A DNA stretch of 64,000 nt from DASWJZ01 sp038211615 (GCA_038211615.1 JBBQVL010000012.1:11341-75340), one strand, 5' to 3'. Numbered from the stretch's first letter, positions 10,787 through 21,914 are shown. The notes: generated from the letters alone by a model not told the origin. Numbers and translations: made by a program.

Positions 10787-11668
10787 TCAAACCGCTTCGG
10801 CGCCCGAGATAATTTCGATCAGTTCCTTGGTGATCTGCGCCTGGCGCTGGCGATTGTAGGAAAGCGTCAGGCGGTCGATCATGTCACCGGCGTTGCGCGT
10901 CGCGTTGTCCATGGCGCTCATCTGCGCGCCATAGAAGGAAGCGGCGTTTTCGAGCTGCGCCTTGAATATCTGGATCGCGACGTTGCGCGGCAGGAGTTCG
11001 GCGAGGATCTCCTCCTCGTCCGGCTCGTATTCGTAGATGGCGCCGCCGAGATCGACCCGCGCCGCGCCGGTCGGCACCTCCGCCGGGATGATCCGCTGCG
11101 CCGTCGGCACCTGGCTGATGACTGAACGGAAGCTCGAATAATAGAGCGTCGCGACGTCGAACTCCCCGGCGTTGAACATCGCGAGCAGCCGGTCGGCAAC
11201 CTGCTTCGCCTCGACGAAGGAAATCTGCTTCACGCTCCGAAAGGTCTGGTACTCGACGATCTTGTCGGCGTACTGGCGGCGCAGGATATCGTTGCCCTTG
11301 CGGCCGACGACGAAGAACTTGACGGTCTTGCCCTCCGCCAGCAATCGCCGCGCATCGTCGCGCGCCATGCGCGCGATGGCGCTGTTGAAAGCGCCCGCCA
11401 GGCCGCGCTCGCCGGTCGCGACGAGCAGGAGATGCGTGTCCTCCCTCCCCGTCCCGGCGATCAGCGCCGGTGCGCCCGGCTGGCCGGCGGTCGCCGCCGC
11501 GATGTTGGCGAGCACGCTGGTCATCCGCTCGGCATAGGGGCGCGCGGCCTCCGCCGATTCCTGCGCGCGCCGAAGCTTCGCCGCGGCCACCATCTGCATG
11601 GCCTTGGTGATCTTCTGCGTCGCCTTCACCGAGGCGATACGGTTGCGGAGCGCCTTCAGGCTCGGCAT
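10787..11668 (-). CDS. atpG: F0F1 ATP synthase subunit gamma
   Basis: The 293-residue central shaft subunit. The conserved N-terminal coiled coil MPSLKALRNRIASVKATQKI and the C-terminal helix with MDNATRNAGDMIDRLTLSYN are both present. It lies between atpA and atpD with short spacers. Confidence 0.97.
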   Translation of the reverse strand: MPSLKALRNRIASVKATQKITKAMQMVAAAKLRRAQESAEAARPYAERMTSVLANIAAATAGQPGAPALIAGTGREDTHLLLVATGERGLAGAFNSAIARMARDDARRLLAEGKTVKFFVVGRKGNDILRRQYADKIVEYQTFRSVKQISFVEAKQVADRLLAMFNAGEFDVATLYYSSFRSVISQVPTAQRIIPAEVPTGAARVDLGGAIYEYEPDEEEILAELLPRNVAIQIFKAQLENAASFYGAQMSAMDNATRNAGDMIDRLTLSYNRQRQAQITKELIEIISGAEAV

Positions 11669-11695
11669 CGGCCGTTATCCTTCGTCCGGAATCGG

Positions 11696-13224
<1,529 letters not shown>

Positions 13225-13225
<1 letters not shown>

Positions 13226-13785
13226 CAGCCAACCTCTTTGAGCTGGGTTTTAACGTTCATGAGTCTGGTGCGTAGCGACGTGTCGATCATGCGCGAACCG
13301 ACCTTGACGACGAGGCCGCCGAGCAGCGCCGGATTGACCCGCGCCTGCAGCGTCACGTCCTTGCCGAGCCTGCCCTTCAGCGCGCTCTTCAGCGCGTTCA
13401 CCTGATCGCCGCTCAAGGGATGCGCCGATGTCACCTCGGCGGTTACTTCGCCGCGGTATTTCGCGGCCATGTCGTGGAAGGCCCGGATGATGCCGGGCAT
13501 GGCAAAGAGCCGGCGATTGCGGGCGATGAGGCGGAGGAAATTGCCGGTCAGGCCACCGATCCCCGCCTTGTCGGCGACGGCTCCGACCGCCTTCTCCTGA
13601 TCCTCGGCGGAAAACACCGGGCTCTCGACGAGCCGGCGGAAATCCGGGCTCCCGTCGAGCATGCCCGAAACGTTCGCCAGCTCCCCCACGATCTTCTCAA
13701 TGGAAGAATCGTCGCGGGCAAGATCGAAAAGGGCGGACGCGTAGCGCTCGGCAACGCCGGAAACCGAGGAACTTCGATCCGTCAC
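13225..13785 (-). CDS. atpH: F0F1 ATP synthase subunit delta
   Basis: The 186-residue peripheral stalk subunit (OSCP type) linking F1 to the b subunits. It begins with the conserved ERYASALFDLARDD and ends with the signature GGLVVKVGSRMIDTSLRTRL. The start is GTG at 13785 with GGAAGAGA ten bases upstream. It is the first gene of the operon, so the operon promoter must lie in 13786-14169. Confidence 0.95.
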
Positions 13786-14169
13786 GCGCGGGTCTCTTCC
13801 CTGTCAAAGCCCGGATATGGGCACGAGACTTAAGGCAAAGGCTCAGCGGGCGCGGTCGAGCGCTCCCAAGCCAAGCCGCGGCTCGTCTAGCATGAGCGTT
13901 TTGGCGGCGCAACACGGCCCGAGCAAGCGGATTTGGCTTTGCCAAGGGAGACGATTCCGCTCGTGGCGCGGGTAGCGCGTTTCCACCGCGCGGGGCGATC
14001 GGCGCGATCCAGGCGCCGTTCTGCGCAGCCGACTAAACACTTGTTTGTTAAGCGGTATTTGGTCCGGGCCGGAACCTGCCCGCCCGCACCACGTTCGAGC
14101 TTCGATTGGCGCCGGTCTTCGGGGTGACGGGCCGTGCGCTGAAAGAAGCCCAATGACAGGAGATGAGAT
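13786..14169. other. 384-bp divergent promoter region
   Basis: This gap lies between atpH (minus) and the BA14K gene (plus) and must carry both promoters. Open frames on either strand here look like chance. I could not fix a convincing -35/-10 pair for either direction. Confidence 0.5.
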
Positions 14170-14571
14170 ATGAGAAAATTCCTGACCACGGCGGTCACCT
14201 GCATCGCACTCGGCGCGAGCGCGATCGCCCCCGTTTCCGCGGCGCCGCGGCACCACAACAATGGCGGCGACCGCCAGCAGTTCATGCAGAACTACTGCAG
14301 CAGCCACAACGATTCGGATTGCCGCGACTGGAACAACCACCGCGACCGCTGGGACGATGCGCGCTATCACAGCTGGTATCAGCGGCACCGGCACGACCGC
14401 GATTTCGGCGATAACGGCGTTGCGGCGCTGTTCGGCTTCGCGGCGGGTGCAGCGGCAAGCATCATCACCGGCGGCGCCAGCAATGGCCCGGCCTGCATGA
14501 GCTTCCGTACCTACGATCGGTCGACCAATACCTACATCGGTAACGATCGTCGCCGGCACACCTGCCGCTAG
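14170..14571 (+). CDS. BA14K family exported protein
   Basis: A 133-residue protein with a signal peptide (MRKFLTTAVTCIALGASAIA, cleavage after VSA) and a His/Asp/Arg-rich middle. A Gly/Ala hydrophobic stretch (LFGFAAGAAASIITGG) follows, then the C-terminal BA14K motif CMSFRTYDRSTNTYIGNDRR ending in Cys-Arg. The first known member was found as an immunoreactive 14-kDa Brucella protein with lectin-like activity; the family is widespread in Hyphomicrobiales. AGGAG precedes the ATG by eight bases, and a strong terminator follows at 14604. Confidence 0.85.
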   Translation: MRKFLTTAVTCIALGASAIAPVSAAPRHHNNGGDRQQFMQNYCSSHNDSDCRDWNNHRDRWDDARYHSWYQRHRHDRDFGDNGVAALFGFAAGAAASIITGGASNGPACMSFRTYDRSTNTYIGNDRRRHTCR

Positions 14572-14603
14572 GACCTGAATTCGCACTCGCGAAAATAGCC
14601 GAG

Positions 14604-14635
14604 AGGAAGCCGCCACTGGGCGGCTTCCTTTTTTT
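14604..14635 (+). terminator. Rho-independent terminator of the BA14K gene
   Basis: Perfect 11-bp stem AGGAAGCCGCC (14604-14614) with GGCGGCTTCCT (14619-14629), four-base loop, followed by a T run to 14635. Confidence 0.92.
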
Positions 14636-14700
14636 GGCGCCTTGCCAGCACCGATCGCGCCATAGTCCCCTGAGGACACGCGATTCTCGAGGCGCGCGAT

Positions 14701-15693
14701 TTGCTCAAGGAAACGAGACACCTTCCCGGCAGGGTTCCGGTGATCGCACGTGCCGGCTTCGTTGCCGCGGCCGCCGCTTTTCTGACGGTCAGCCCCGCAA
14801 CCGCACAGGAATCGCCCCCGGCCGCGGGAGCCCGCCTCTCCGACATCGCCAGCGCCACCTTCGGTGCGCGCTACTGGTTCAGCACCGGGCGGACCGCGAA
14901 GGACCTCTACGATTTCGACGGCGTCAGCCGCATCTCGCGCCTCACCTATGACGGGCTCGACTCGGCTTCCGCGGAAGCCTTCGGCGAGATCGATCTCTTC
15001 CGGGCATTCGCAAAGGGGAACGCCGGGCTCGGAGGGATCTTCGACGGCAAGCTGCAGGACGAGGATTTCGAGCCCTACACCTTCCCCTACTCAAGCACGA
15101 ACAGCGAGCAGCGCAACGGCGATCTCTCTTACGCGACGATCGATCTCGGCCTCTACCTCTTCGACATCGAAAAGCTGAAGCTCGGCGGCTTTGCGGGCTA
15201 CAACTGGCTGCACCAGAAGGTCAACGCCTTCGGCTGCCAGCAGACCGCAACGTCCTTCATCTGCGATCCGGCCGTCGACACCTCTGTCGCCGTCATCACG
15301 CAGGAGAACGACTGGCGCTCGGTCCGCCTCGGCATCAACACGCAGGTGGCGCTCGGCGCGCACTGGGAGGTGAGCGCGGAGGGCGCCTGGCTTCCGCGCG
15401 TTTCTCTCGACGGCGCGGACTCGCATCTGTTGAGGATCTGCCAGTTTTTCGGCTGCTTCACCGGACCTCTGCCGGAAGACGGAACCGGAACCGGCTACCA
15501 GTTCGAAGGCTTGCTCGAATACCGTCCGACCGCCCACATCAGTCTCGGCCTCGGCGGCCGCTACTGGCACATGGAAACCTCCGGCGACACGCACTTCGAG
15601 GATCGCGTCATCGGCTTCAACACCGCCGCACAGCCCGTCGACTGGTCGGTCGACATCTACGGGGTGCTGGCGCAGGCCAAGATCAGGTTCTGA
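14701..15693 (+). CDS. putative outer-membrane beta-barrel protein
   Basis: About 330 residues with a signal peptide (FVAAAAAFLTVSPATAQ) and alternating amphipathic strands such as ATFGARYWFSTG, YATIDLGLYLFD and HISLGLGGRYWHME. It ends in ...AQAKIRF, with the C-terminal Phe typical of outer-membrane barrels. The start is uncertain: TTG at 14701 (GAGG upstream) or GTG at 14740 (shorter, more typical signal peptide). Four cysteines could form loop disulfides. No specific transport role can be read from the sequence. Confidence 0.75.
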   Translation: MLKETRHLPGRVPVIARAGFVAAAAAFLTVSPATAQESPPAAGARLSDIASATFGARYWFSTGRTAKDLYDFDGVSRISRLTYDGLDSASAEAFGEIDLFRAFAKGNAGLGGIFDGKLQDEDFEPYTFPYSSTNSEQRNGDLSYATIDLGLYLFDIEKLKLGGFAGYNWLHQKVNAFGCQQTATSFICDPAVDTSVAVITQENDWRSVRLGINTQVALGAHWEVSAEGAWLPRVSLDGADSHLLRICQFFGCFTGPLPEDGTGTGYQFEGLLEYRPTAHISLGLGGRYWHMETSGDTHFEDRVIGFNTAAQPVDWSVDIYGVLAQAKIRF

Positions 15694-15761
15694 CGATTCC
15701 GGACCGGGCGCCGACGCCTGATCCGTTTGGCAGAGGCCCGGCGACCGGCTAGACTTCCTGT

Positions 15762-16319
15762 ATGGCGACAGCGCTCCGCACGAAGCCGATGACGGTCGAG
15801 CAGTTCCTGGATTGGGCTGAAGGCCAGTCCGGGAGCTTCGAGCTGTTCGACGGCATCCCTGTGGCGATGTCACCCGAGCGCGTCGTCCACGGGCGGACGA
15901 AATTTCGGGTCGCACAAGCCTTCGCCGAGTCTATCAGAAATGCGGGCCTGCCCTGCGAGGCTGTCCTAGACAGCGCCGCCGTCAGGATCGATGCACGCAG
16001 CAGCTACCAGCCCGACCTGATGGTCTATTGCGGAGACCCCGCCCCGGGCAGCGCGGTGCTGATCGAAAATCCGCTGATCGTCGTGGAGGTATTGTCGCCC
16101 GGCAACGCGATGAAAGACCTTCGCGACAAGTTGCAGGGCTATTTCCGCGTGGCGAGCATCGAACATTATCTGATCGTCGATCCGGACAAGCGGATTGTGA
16201 TCCATCACGCACGCAGCGACAGCGAGGCGGTCACCACCCGCATCGTGACGAGCGGGAGCCTCAAGCTCGATCCTCCGGGCCTGACAGTGGAGGCTCAGGA
16301 GCTCTTCGCGCGCGGCTAA
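15762..16319 (+). CDS. Uma2 family endonuclease-like protein (DUF820)
   Basis: A 185-residue PD-(D/E)XK-fold protein with MTVEQFLDWAEGQSGSFELF, the YQPDLMVYCGD segment carrying the catalytic Asp, and LIVVEVLSPGNAMKDLRDKL carrying the E-x-L pair and downstream Lys, then YFRVASIEHYLIVDPDKR. Uma2 proteins are abundant in cyanobacteria and scattered in proteobacteria. Nuclease activity is predicted from the fold and the biological role is unknown. It lies alone, convergent with priA. Confidence 0.85.
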   Translation: MATALRTKPMTVEQFLDWAEGQSGSFELFDGIPVAMSPERVVHGRTKFRVAQAFAESIRNAGLPCEAVLDSAAVRIDARSSYQPDLMVYCGDPAPGSAVLIENPLIVVEVLSPGNAMKDLRDKLQGYFRVASIEHYLIVDPDKRIVIHHARSDSEAVTTRIVTSGSLKLDPPGLTVEAQELFARG

Positions 16320-16340
16320 GCCAAGGCGGCTCTTGCCCGC

Positions 16341-18500
16341 TCAGAGAAAGCTCATCGGGTCGACGTCGACCGCGACGCTGACGCTGCCGCGCTCCTTCGG
16401 TGCTTTCGCCAGCCACGCGCGCAGCCAGTCGTGCAGCCGCCCGACGGTCTGCGATTGCGCCAGCAGCCGGAAGCGGTGCCGTCCGCGGAGCACCGCGAAG
16501 GGCGCTTCGGCCGGCCCCAGCAGCCGCACGCCCTCCTCCAGCGGCGCGGCCATCGCCATGGCGCGCGCATGCGCTTCCGCCGTGTGGCGGTCGGCGGCGC
16601 TGACGATGATCGAGGCGAGCCGTCCGAAGGGCGGCAGCCCGGCGCGCCGGCGCGTCTCGATCTCCGCCGCGTAGAAGGCCTCGCGGTCGCCGGAGACGAG
16701 CGCCTGCACCACCGGGTGGTCGGGCGCGTAGGTCTGGATCAGCCCGCGGCTCTTCTGCCCCACGCGTCCGGCGCGGCCCGTAACCTGCGTCAGGAGCTGC
16801 CACGTGCGCTCGGCCGCGCGCGGATCGCCGTGGCTCAGGCCAAGGTCCGCGTCCACCACACCGACCAGCGACAGGCCCGGAAAGTTATGGCCCTTGGCGA
16901 CGAGCTGCGTGCCCACCACGATGTCCACCTCGCCGCGCGCGATGGCCTCGAGCTCGGCGCGGATTCGCTGCGTGCCGCCCAGCATGTCGCTCGACATGAT
17001 CAGCGTGCGCGCGTTCGGGAAGCGTTCCAGCACCTCCTCCTGCAAGCGCTCGACGCCGGGGCCAATCGCAACCAGCGTCTCCTCGGCCCCGCAGGAGGGG
17101 CAGGAACCTGGCCGCCTCTCCTCGTGGCCGCAATGATGGCACACGAGGATTTTTCGGAAGCGGTGCTCGACCAGCCACGCCGAGCAGTTCGGGCAGGCCA
17201 TGCGGTGCCCGCAATGGCGGCATAGCGTCAGCGGCGCATAGCCGCGGCGGTTCAGGAACAGCAGCGCCTGCTCGCGCTGGGCGATCGTCTCGTTCACCGC
17301 GTCGACCAGCGGCGGCGACAGCCAGCGCCCGTGCTCCGGCGGATGAGCCTTCAGGTCGATCGCGCTGACCACCGGGTGAAACGCCACCCCGAAGCGCGCC
17401 GGAAGCCGCAGATGCGCATAGCGCCCCCGGTCGGCGTTGACGCGGCTCTCGACGGAAGGCGTGGCGGAAGAGAGGATTGCCGGGAAGCCGGAGAGACTGG
17501 CCCGCACCACCGCCATGTCGCGGGCATGGTAGGCGACCCCTTCCTCCTGCTTGTAGGCCTGGTCGTGCTCCTCATCGACGACGATCAGGCCGAGGTCCGG
17601 GAACGGCAGGAAGAGCGCCGAGCGCGCCCCGACCAGCGCCCGCACCTCGCCGCGTGCCACCGCGCGCCAAACCCGCTCGCGCTGCCGCGTGCCCACCTCC
17701 GAATGCCACTCCGCCGGGCGCGAGCCGAAGCGCGCGGCGAAGCGGTCGAGGAATGCGCCGGTCAGCGCGATCTCTGGAAGCAGGACCAGCGCCTGCTTCC
17801 CGCGCCGCAGCGTCTCGGCGATCGCCTCGAAATAGACCTCGGTCTTGCCGGAGCCGGTGACGCCGTCGAGCAGCGACACGGAGAACGCGTCGCCCGCGGC
17901 GGCGCGCATCGCCGCCGCGGCCCGCTCCTGCTCCGCTGAAAGCTCCGGCCGCGCGTAGTCGGGATCAAGGTCGGCGGCGATCGGGCGGGATGGAATTTCC
18001 ACCAGTTCAAGCGTTCCGCCGGCGAGCAATCCGTCGACCACCCCCTGCGAGACGCCGGCCGCCGCCGCGAGACCCGATTTCGACCAGGAAAGCCCATCGG
18101 CCACCGCGTCGAGCACGCGCCGCCGCGCCGCCGTCATCCGCTCCGGCTCCGGTCCGGCGAGGCGCACGCCGACCATCGGCTTTTCCGGTTCCAGCGCCTG
18201 CGGCGACCGCAGGACCATGCGGAGAACCATGCCGCGCGGCGTGAGCGTATAGTCGGCGACCCAGTCGACGAAGCGGACCAGCGCCTCGGGGAGCGGCGGC
18301 GCATCGAAAATCCGCTCGATTTCGCGCAGTTTCCTTGGAGCTACCTCGTCCGGTACGGCGTTCCATACCGCGCCGATCACCAGCCGCGTCCCGAGCGGCA
18401 CGGCGACGATAGTGCCGGGCGGGAGTTCCCGGTCCGAACCATAGGTGTAGGGTCGGTCGACGGCGACCGGCACGAGCACCGAGACGAGATGTGCGCTCAC
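16341..18500 (-). CDS. priA: primosomal protein N' (replication restart helicase PriA)
   Basis: A 719-residue superfamily-2 3'-5' DNA helicase that recognises stalled forks and reloads the replisome. It has the N-terminal 3'-DNA-binding domain, then Walker A GVTGSGKTEVYFEAI near residue 215, the DEEH box (VVDEEHDQAYKQEEG), and a zinc-binding insertion with paired cysteines (CRHCGHRMACPNCSAW and CHHCGHEERRPGSCPSCG). Helicase motifs V and VI (VTGRAGRVG) follow. Complete and intact. It is divergent from the transaldolase gene. Confidence 0.97.
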   Translation of the reverse strand: MSAHLVSVLVPVAVDRPYTYGSDRELPPGTIVAVPLGTRLVIGAVWNAVPDEVAPRKLREIERIFDAPPLPEALVRFVDWVADYTLTPRGMVLRMVLRSPQALEPEKPMVGVRLAGPEPERMTAARRRVLDAVADGLSWSKSGLAAAAGVSQGVVDGLLAGGTLELVEIPSRPIAADLDPDYARPELSAEQERAAAAMRAAAGDAFSVSLLDGVTGSGKTEVYFEAIAETLRRGKQALVLLPEIALTGAFLDRFAARFGSRPAEWHSEVGTRQRERVWRAVARGEVRALVGARSALFLPFPDLGLIVVDEEHDQAYKQEEGVAYHARDMAVVRASLSGFPAILSSATPSVESRVNADRGRYAHLRLPARFGVAFHPVVSAIDLKAHPPEHGRWLSPPLVDAVNETIAQREQALLFLNRRGYAPLTLCRHCGHRMACPNCSAWLVEHRFRKILVCHHCGHEERRPGSCPSCGAEETLVAIGPGVERLQEEVLERFPNARTLIMSSDMLGGTQRIRAELEAIARGEVDIVVGTQLVAKGHNFPGLSLVGVVDADLGLSHGDPRAAERTWQLLTQVTGRAGRVGQKSRGLIQTYAPDHPVVQALVSGDREAFYAAEIETRRRAGLPPFGRLASIIVSAADRHTAEAHARAMAMAAPLEEGVRLLGPAEAPFAVLRGRHRFRLLAQSQTVGRLHDWLRAWLAKAPKERGSVSVAVDVDPMSFL

Positions 18501-18611
18501 GGCGATCGTCGACTATATGTGGGAAGGACTTGCCGGGCGCGGCTCATCTGGACCGGAAGAAAGCGAGAACGATTTTCACGCCGCTATGCGGCCTTGCTGC
18601 AGGACATGCCA

Positions 18612-19265
18612 ATGAAATTCTTCGTCGACACGGCGGACGTCGCCGAAATCCGCGAGCTGAACGAGACCGGTCTGCTCGACGGCGTGACGACCAACCCCTC
18701 GCTCATCATGAAGGCCGGGCGGCCGATGCAGCAGGTCATCAAGGAAATCTGCGAAATCGTCGAGGGCGAGGTCTCGGCCGAGGTCGCGGCGATCGACTTC
18801 GACGGAATGATGAACGAGGGCAAGAAGCTCGCCGCGATCGCGCCGAACGTGGCGGTCAAGGTGCCCCTCACCTGGGACGGGCTGAAGGCCTGCCGCGCGC
18901 TTCGCCAGCTCGGTCACAAGGTCAACGTCACCCTCTGCTTCAGCGCCAATCAGGCCCTGCTCGCCGCGAAGGCCGGGGCCACCTTCATTTCGCCCTTCAT
19001 CGGTCGGCTGGACGACATCAACGTCGAAGGCATGGAGCTGATCGAGGACATCCGCACGATCTACGACAATTACGAATTCGACACGCAGATCCTCGCCGCC
19101 TCGATCCGCACGCCGAACCACGTGAAACAGGCGGCGCTCGCCGGCGCCGACGTGGCGACCGTGCCGGCCGCGGTGCTGAAGTCGCTCGTGAAGCACCCGC
19201 TGACGGACAAGGGCCTGGAGCAGTTCCTCGCCGACTGGAAAAAGACCGGGCAGACGATCGTCTAG
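18612..19265 (+). CDS. tal: transaldolase (fructose-6-phosphate aldolase-type)
   Basis: A 217-residue small transaldolase/FSA-type enzyme acting on sugar phosphates in the pentose phosphate pathway. It begins MKFFVDTADVAEIRELNETG with the conserved GVTTNPSL box, and carries the Schiff-base Lys in APNVAVKVPLTWDG near residue 84 and the NVTLCFSANQA and ISPFIGRLDD segments. I chose the ATG at 18612 (AGGA seven bases upstream, normal family length) over longer frames beginning at 18489. It lies between priA and xerC. Confidence 0.94.
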   Translation: MKFFVDTADVAEIRELNETGLLDGVTTNPSLIMKAGRPMQQVIKEICEIVEGEVSAEVAAIDFDGMMNEGKKLAAIAPNVAVKVPLTWDGLKACRALRQLGHKVNVTLCFSANQALLAAKAGATFISPFIGRLDDINVEGMELIEDIRTIYDNYEFDTQILAASIRTPNHVKQAALAGADVATVPAAVLKSLVKHPLTDKGLEQFLADWKKTGQTIV

Positions 19266-19338
19266 CGATCCCAAAGAACATTGGGGTCAGCCACCGGCGG
19301 TCACGGAAAATAAAGCTCGGGCCGGTGAGTATCGCCGG

Positions 19339-20295
19339 ATGAATTCGGCCAGCGCCAAAGAGCACCTGCTGATCACCGCCGCGCCCGGGCTGCGCCAGGC
19401 GGCGCTCGACTGGGCGGCGCATCTCGGGCGCGAGCGGCGGCTCGCGGCGAATACGCTGGAGGCCTATCAGCGCGATCTGGAGCAATTCTTCCGCTTCGTG
19501 ACCGGCCACCTCGCCGCACCGCCCTCCCCCGCCGACATCGCCGCGCTCACCCCGGCGGACGTGCGCGCCTTCATGGCGCATCGGCGGAGCGACGGCGTCG
19601 GCGCGCGCACGCTCGGCCGGCAGGTTGCGGCGCTCCGGTCCTTCGCGCGTTTTTGCGAAAAGCAGGGCATCGCGGCGACCACCGCCTTCGCCAGCGTCCG
19701 GCCGCCGAAGCAGCCGAAGAGCCTGCCGAAGGCGCTCTCGATCGCTGACAGCGCCAGCCTCATGCAGACGGTCGAGAGCCTCTCCGAGGAGCCATGGATC
19801 GCGGCGCGTGACGCGGCGGTGCTGATGCTCCTTTACGGCTGCGGCCTGCGCATCTCCGAGGCGCTGGCGCTCAAGGCCGCCGATGCGCCGCTCCGCGGCA
19901 AGGATGCGATGCGCGTCATCGGCAAGGGTGGACGCGAGCGCGTCGTGCCGGTGCTGCCGGCGGTCAGCCGCGCGCTGGAAACCTATCTCGAGCTGGTTCC
20001 GTTTCCGCTCGTGTCGGACGAGCCGCTTTTCCGCGGCGCCAGGGGCGGCCCGCTCTCGCCCCGGATCATCCAGCTTGCCATCGCGCGGCTCCGCGGTGCG
20101 CTGGGGTTGGAGGAAACCGTCACGCCGCACGCGCTGCGCCATTCCTTCGCGACGCATCTCCTCGGTCGCGGGGGCGATCTCCGCACCATTCAGGAGCTGC
20201 TCGGCCACGCCAGCCTGTCCACCACGCAGATCTACACCAACGTCGATTCGGCGCGGCTGCTGGAGGCTTACCGCAACGCCCACCCAAGGGCCTGA
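19339..20295 (+). CDS. xerC: tyrosine recombinase XerC
   Basis: A 318-residue tyrosine recombinase that resolves chromosome dimers at dif. The N-terminal SAM-like core-binding domain covers residues 18-110 (NTLEAYQRDLEQFFRF). The catalytic domain has Arg in YGCGLRISEAL, Lys in GKGGRERVVPV, H-x-x-R in HALRHSFATHLLGRGGD, a second His in LGHASLSTTQIYTNV and the nucleophile Tyr in that same segment. The chromosomal setting near priA fits the housekeeping XerC of Hyphomicrobiales and not a mobile integrase; XerD is the less likely alternative. Confidence 0.9.
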   Translation: MNSASAKEHLLITAAPGLRQAALDWAAHLGRERRLAANTLEAYQRDLEQFFRFVTGHLAAPPSPADIAALTPADVRAFMAHRRSDGVGARTLGRQVAALRSFARFCEKQGIAATTAFASVRPPKQPKSLPKALSIADSASLMQTVESLSEEPWIAARDAAVLMLLYGCGLRISEALALKAADAPLRGKDAMRVIGKGGRERVVPVLPAVSRALETYLELVPFPLVSDEPLFRGARGGPLSPRIIQLAIARLRGALGLEETVTPHALRHSFATHLLGRGGDLRTIQELLGHASLSTTQIYTNVDSARLLEAYRNAHPRA

Positions 20296-20321
20296 CACGC
20301 CCAGGTGAAGGGAAGCCAACC

Positions 20322-21326
20322 ATGATGCGCATCTTCACAAGCGTGTTCGCCTTTTCCCTGGCCGTTCCAACGCTCGTCCTTCCGGAGTCGGCCTTTGCTG
20401 TTTGCGCCGGCCACTCGATCCTTGATGAGATCGCCACGCAGCGGCCGGAGGTTTGGGCGAAAGCGCTCGCCGACTTCGACGCCCAGCCGAACAGCGCCGG
20501 GCTCTTCTGGAAGATCGAAAAGGAGGACGCCCCGCCGTCCTGGCTGCTCGGCACGATGCACGTGGCGGACCCGGATATCACGAGCTTCAGGCCGGCAGTC
20601 GCCGCGGCGCTGGATCGCGCGGACACACTCGTCCTCGAGCTCACGGGTCTTTCCGGCAGCGGAAAATTCGCGCTTGCGGCAAAGATGGCGCCGCTTGCCA
20701 TGCTGCCCGAAGGCGAGACCGTCGATGCCGATTTCAGCAAGGAGCAGAAGGAGGCGCTGGGCGGGATGACCGCCGCGGTGGGGATGCCGTATTTTTCGGC
20801 CCGCCGGATGAAGCCATGGTTCCTGGTGATGAACCTCAGCATGCCCGTCTGCGAACAGGCGGCGATGCTTCGCGGGGAATACACCGTCGACGCCAAGCTC
20901 GAACATCTCGCGACACAAGCCGGCAAGCGCGTCGTCGGGCTCGAAACGGTCGAGGAGCAGCTCGCGGTGATCGGCAGCCTGGAAAACGCGCTGGGACCTA
21001 CCGATCTGCTGCAGCTGATAGCGCTCGGCCCGGACAGGATTGCAGACCTGTTCGCCACCGACATTCAGGTCTACCGGGACGAAAGGCCGACCCTCTCCAT
21101 GACGCTCATGGCGAACACGCCGGAATATGCGCGCAACGCGGAAGCGTTTCGCGTCATGCAGGGCCCACTGATCCACGACCGCAATCTGCGCATGCACGAA
21201 CGACTTCTGCCCATCCTTGCGCAAGGCAACGCGTTCATCGGCGTGGGCGCACTGCATCTCCCGGGTGATGACGGGCTGGTCGAGCTCCTTCGGGCCAGCG
21301 GATACAAGGTCACGCGCGTCCAATAG
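20322..21326 (+). CDS. TraB/GumN family protein
   Basis: A 334-residue exported protein (signal peptide with FTSVFAFSLAVPTLVLPESA) of the TraB/GumN family, related to Tiki-type putative metalloproteases. It has the two conserved GxxH motifs, WLLGTMHVAD near residue 75 and FIGVGALHLPGDDGLVELLR near the C-terminus. GGGAAG lies six bases before the ATG. The stop codon is inside a 17-bp tandem duplication (21322-21355). Function in bacteria is not established. Confidence 0.85.
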   Translation: MMRIFTSVFAFSLAVPTLVLPESAFAVCAGHSILDEIATQRPEVWAKALADFDAQPNSAGLFWKIEKEDAPPSWLLGTMHVADPDITSFRPAVAAALDRADTLVLELTGLSGSGKFALAAKMAPLAMLPEGETVDADFSKEQKEALGGMTAAVGMPYFSARRMKPWFLVMNLSMPVCEQAAMLRGEYTVDAKLEHLATQAGKRVVGLETVEEQLAVIGSLENALGPTDLLQLIALGPDRIADLFATDIQVYRDERPTLSMTLMANTPEYARNAEAFRVMQGPLIHDRNLRMHERLLPILAQGNAFIGVGALHLPGDDGLVELLRASGYKVTRVQ

Positions 21327-21355
21327 CTGGAGCCGTTCAATAGCTGGAGCCGTTC
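21322..21355 (+). repeat. 17-bp perfect tandem duplication over the TraB/GumN stop
   Basis: The unit AATAGCTGGAGCCGTTC occurs at 21322-21338 and again, without spacer, at 21339-21355. The first copy contains the TAG stop of the TraB/GumN gene. Confidence 0.95.
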
Positions 21356-21442
21356 ACCGGTTCTTGACCGCAAGAGGACTTGCTGCCTCCCGTTCGATGA
21401 GTAAGCTCGGGGACGTTGATACGGGAATCGACGGAGGCACCG

Positions 21443-21652
21443 ATGCAGAAGCTTCTCACGTCCCTGGCAGCGAGTGCGGCGCTGGCGCTTGGAATTTCCT
21501 CGGCGAGCGCCTGCGCCTTTCACAACATGAACACGACGGCGAGCGCCCCGGCCGAGACGGTGGTGGCCATGAGTACCGCCGCGAGCCCGGCGCCGGCAAC
21601 GCCCTCGGCAACCGTGTGCCCGGCAGGCGCGACCTGCGCTCCCGCCAAATAG
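21443..21652 (+). CDS. small exported Cys-containing protein
   Basis: A 69-residue protein with signal peptide MQKLLTSLAASAALALGISS and probable cleavage after ASA. The short mature part holds a low-complexity Ala/Ser/Thr/Pro stretch and ends CPAGATCAPAK. The ATG at 21443 has GGAGG six bases upstream, much better than the in-frame codon at 21416. A strong terminator follows, so it is expressed as a single gene. No family recognised. Confidence 0.7.
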   Translation: MQKLLTSLAASAALALGISSASACAFHNMNTTASAPAETVVAMSTAASPAPATPSATVCPAGATCAPAK

Positions 21653-21677
21653 TTCTCCTCCCCTGAACTGCCGATCG

Positions 21678-21715
21678 AATCGAGCGCCGGCCGAAAGCCG
21701 GCGCTCGATTTTTCT
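21678..21715 (+). terminator. Rho-independent terminator
   Basis: Perfect 13-bp stem AATCGAGCGCCGG (21678-21690) with CCGGCGCTCGATT (21698-21710), seven-base loop, followed by T's to 21715. It ends the small exported-protein gene. Confidence 0.92.
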
Positions 21716-21914
21716 GGCGCACTGGTCCCGAAGCCCGATCGCTGCTAACAGCACGCCTATGACTGCAAGCCGCCCCCTTCCCTGGCTGATTATTCTCGGC
21801 GCCAAGCGCGATCCGGGCGGCTTCTGATTTCTGCCAACCGGACGCGTCTGCGACGCGGTCCGGCCTTCCCTGTCCCGGTCGCCTCGCTCGTCCTGCCGAA
21901 AGCGACCGAATCCC

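Noticed and set aside
13843..14721. 292-codon minus-strand open frame upstream of atpH
   Set aside because: It covers the BA14K gene on the opposite strand and the divergent promoter gap; no family pattern and no ribosome site.
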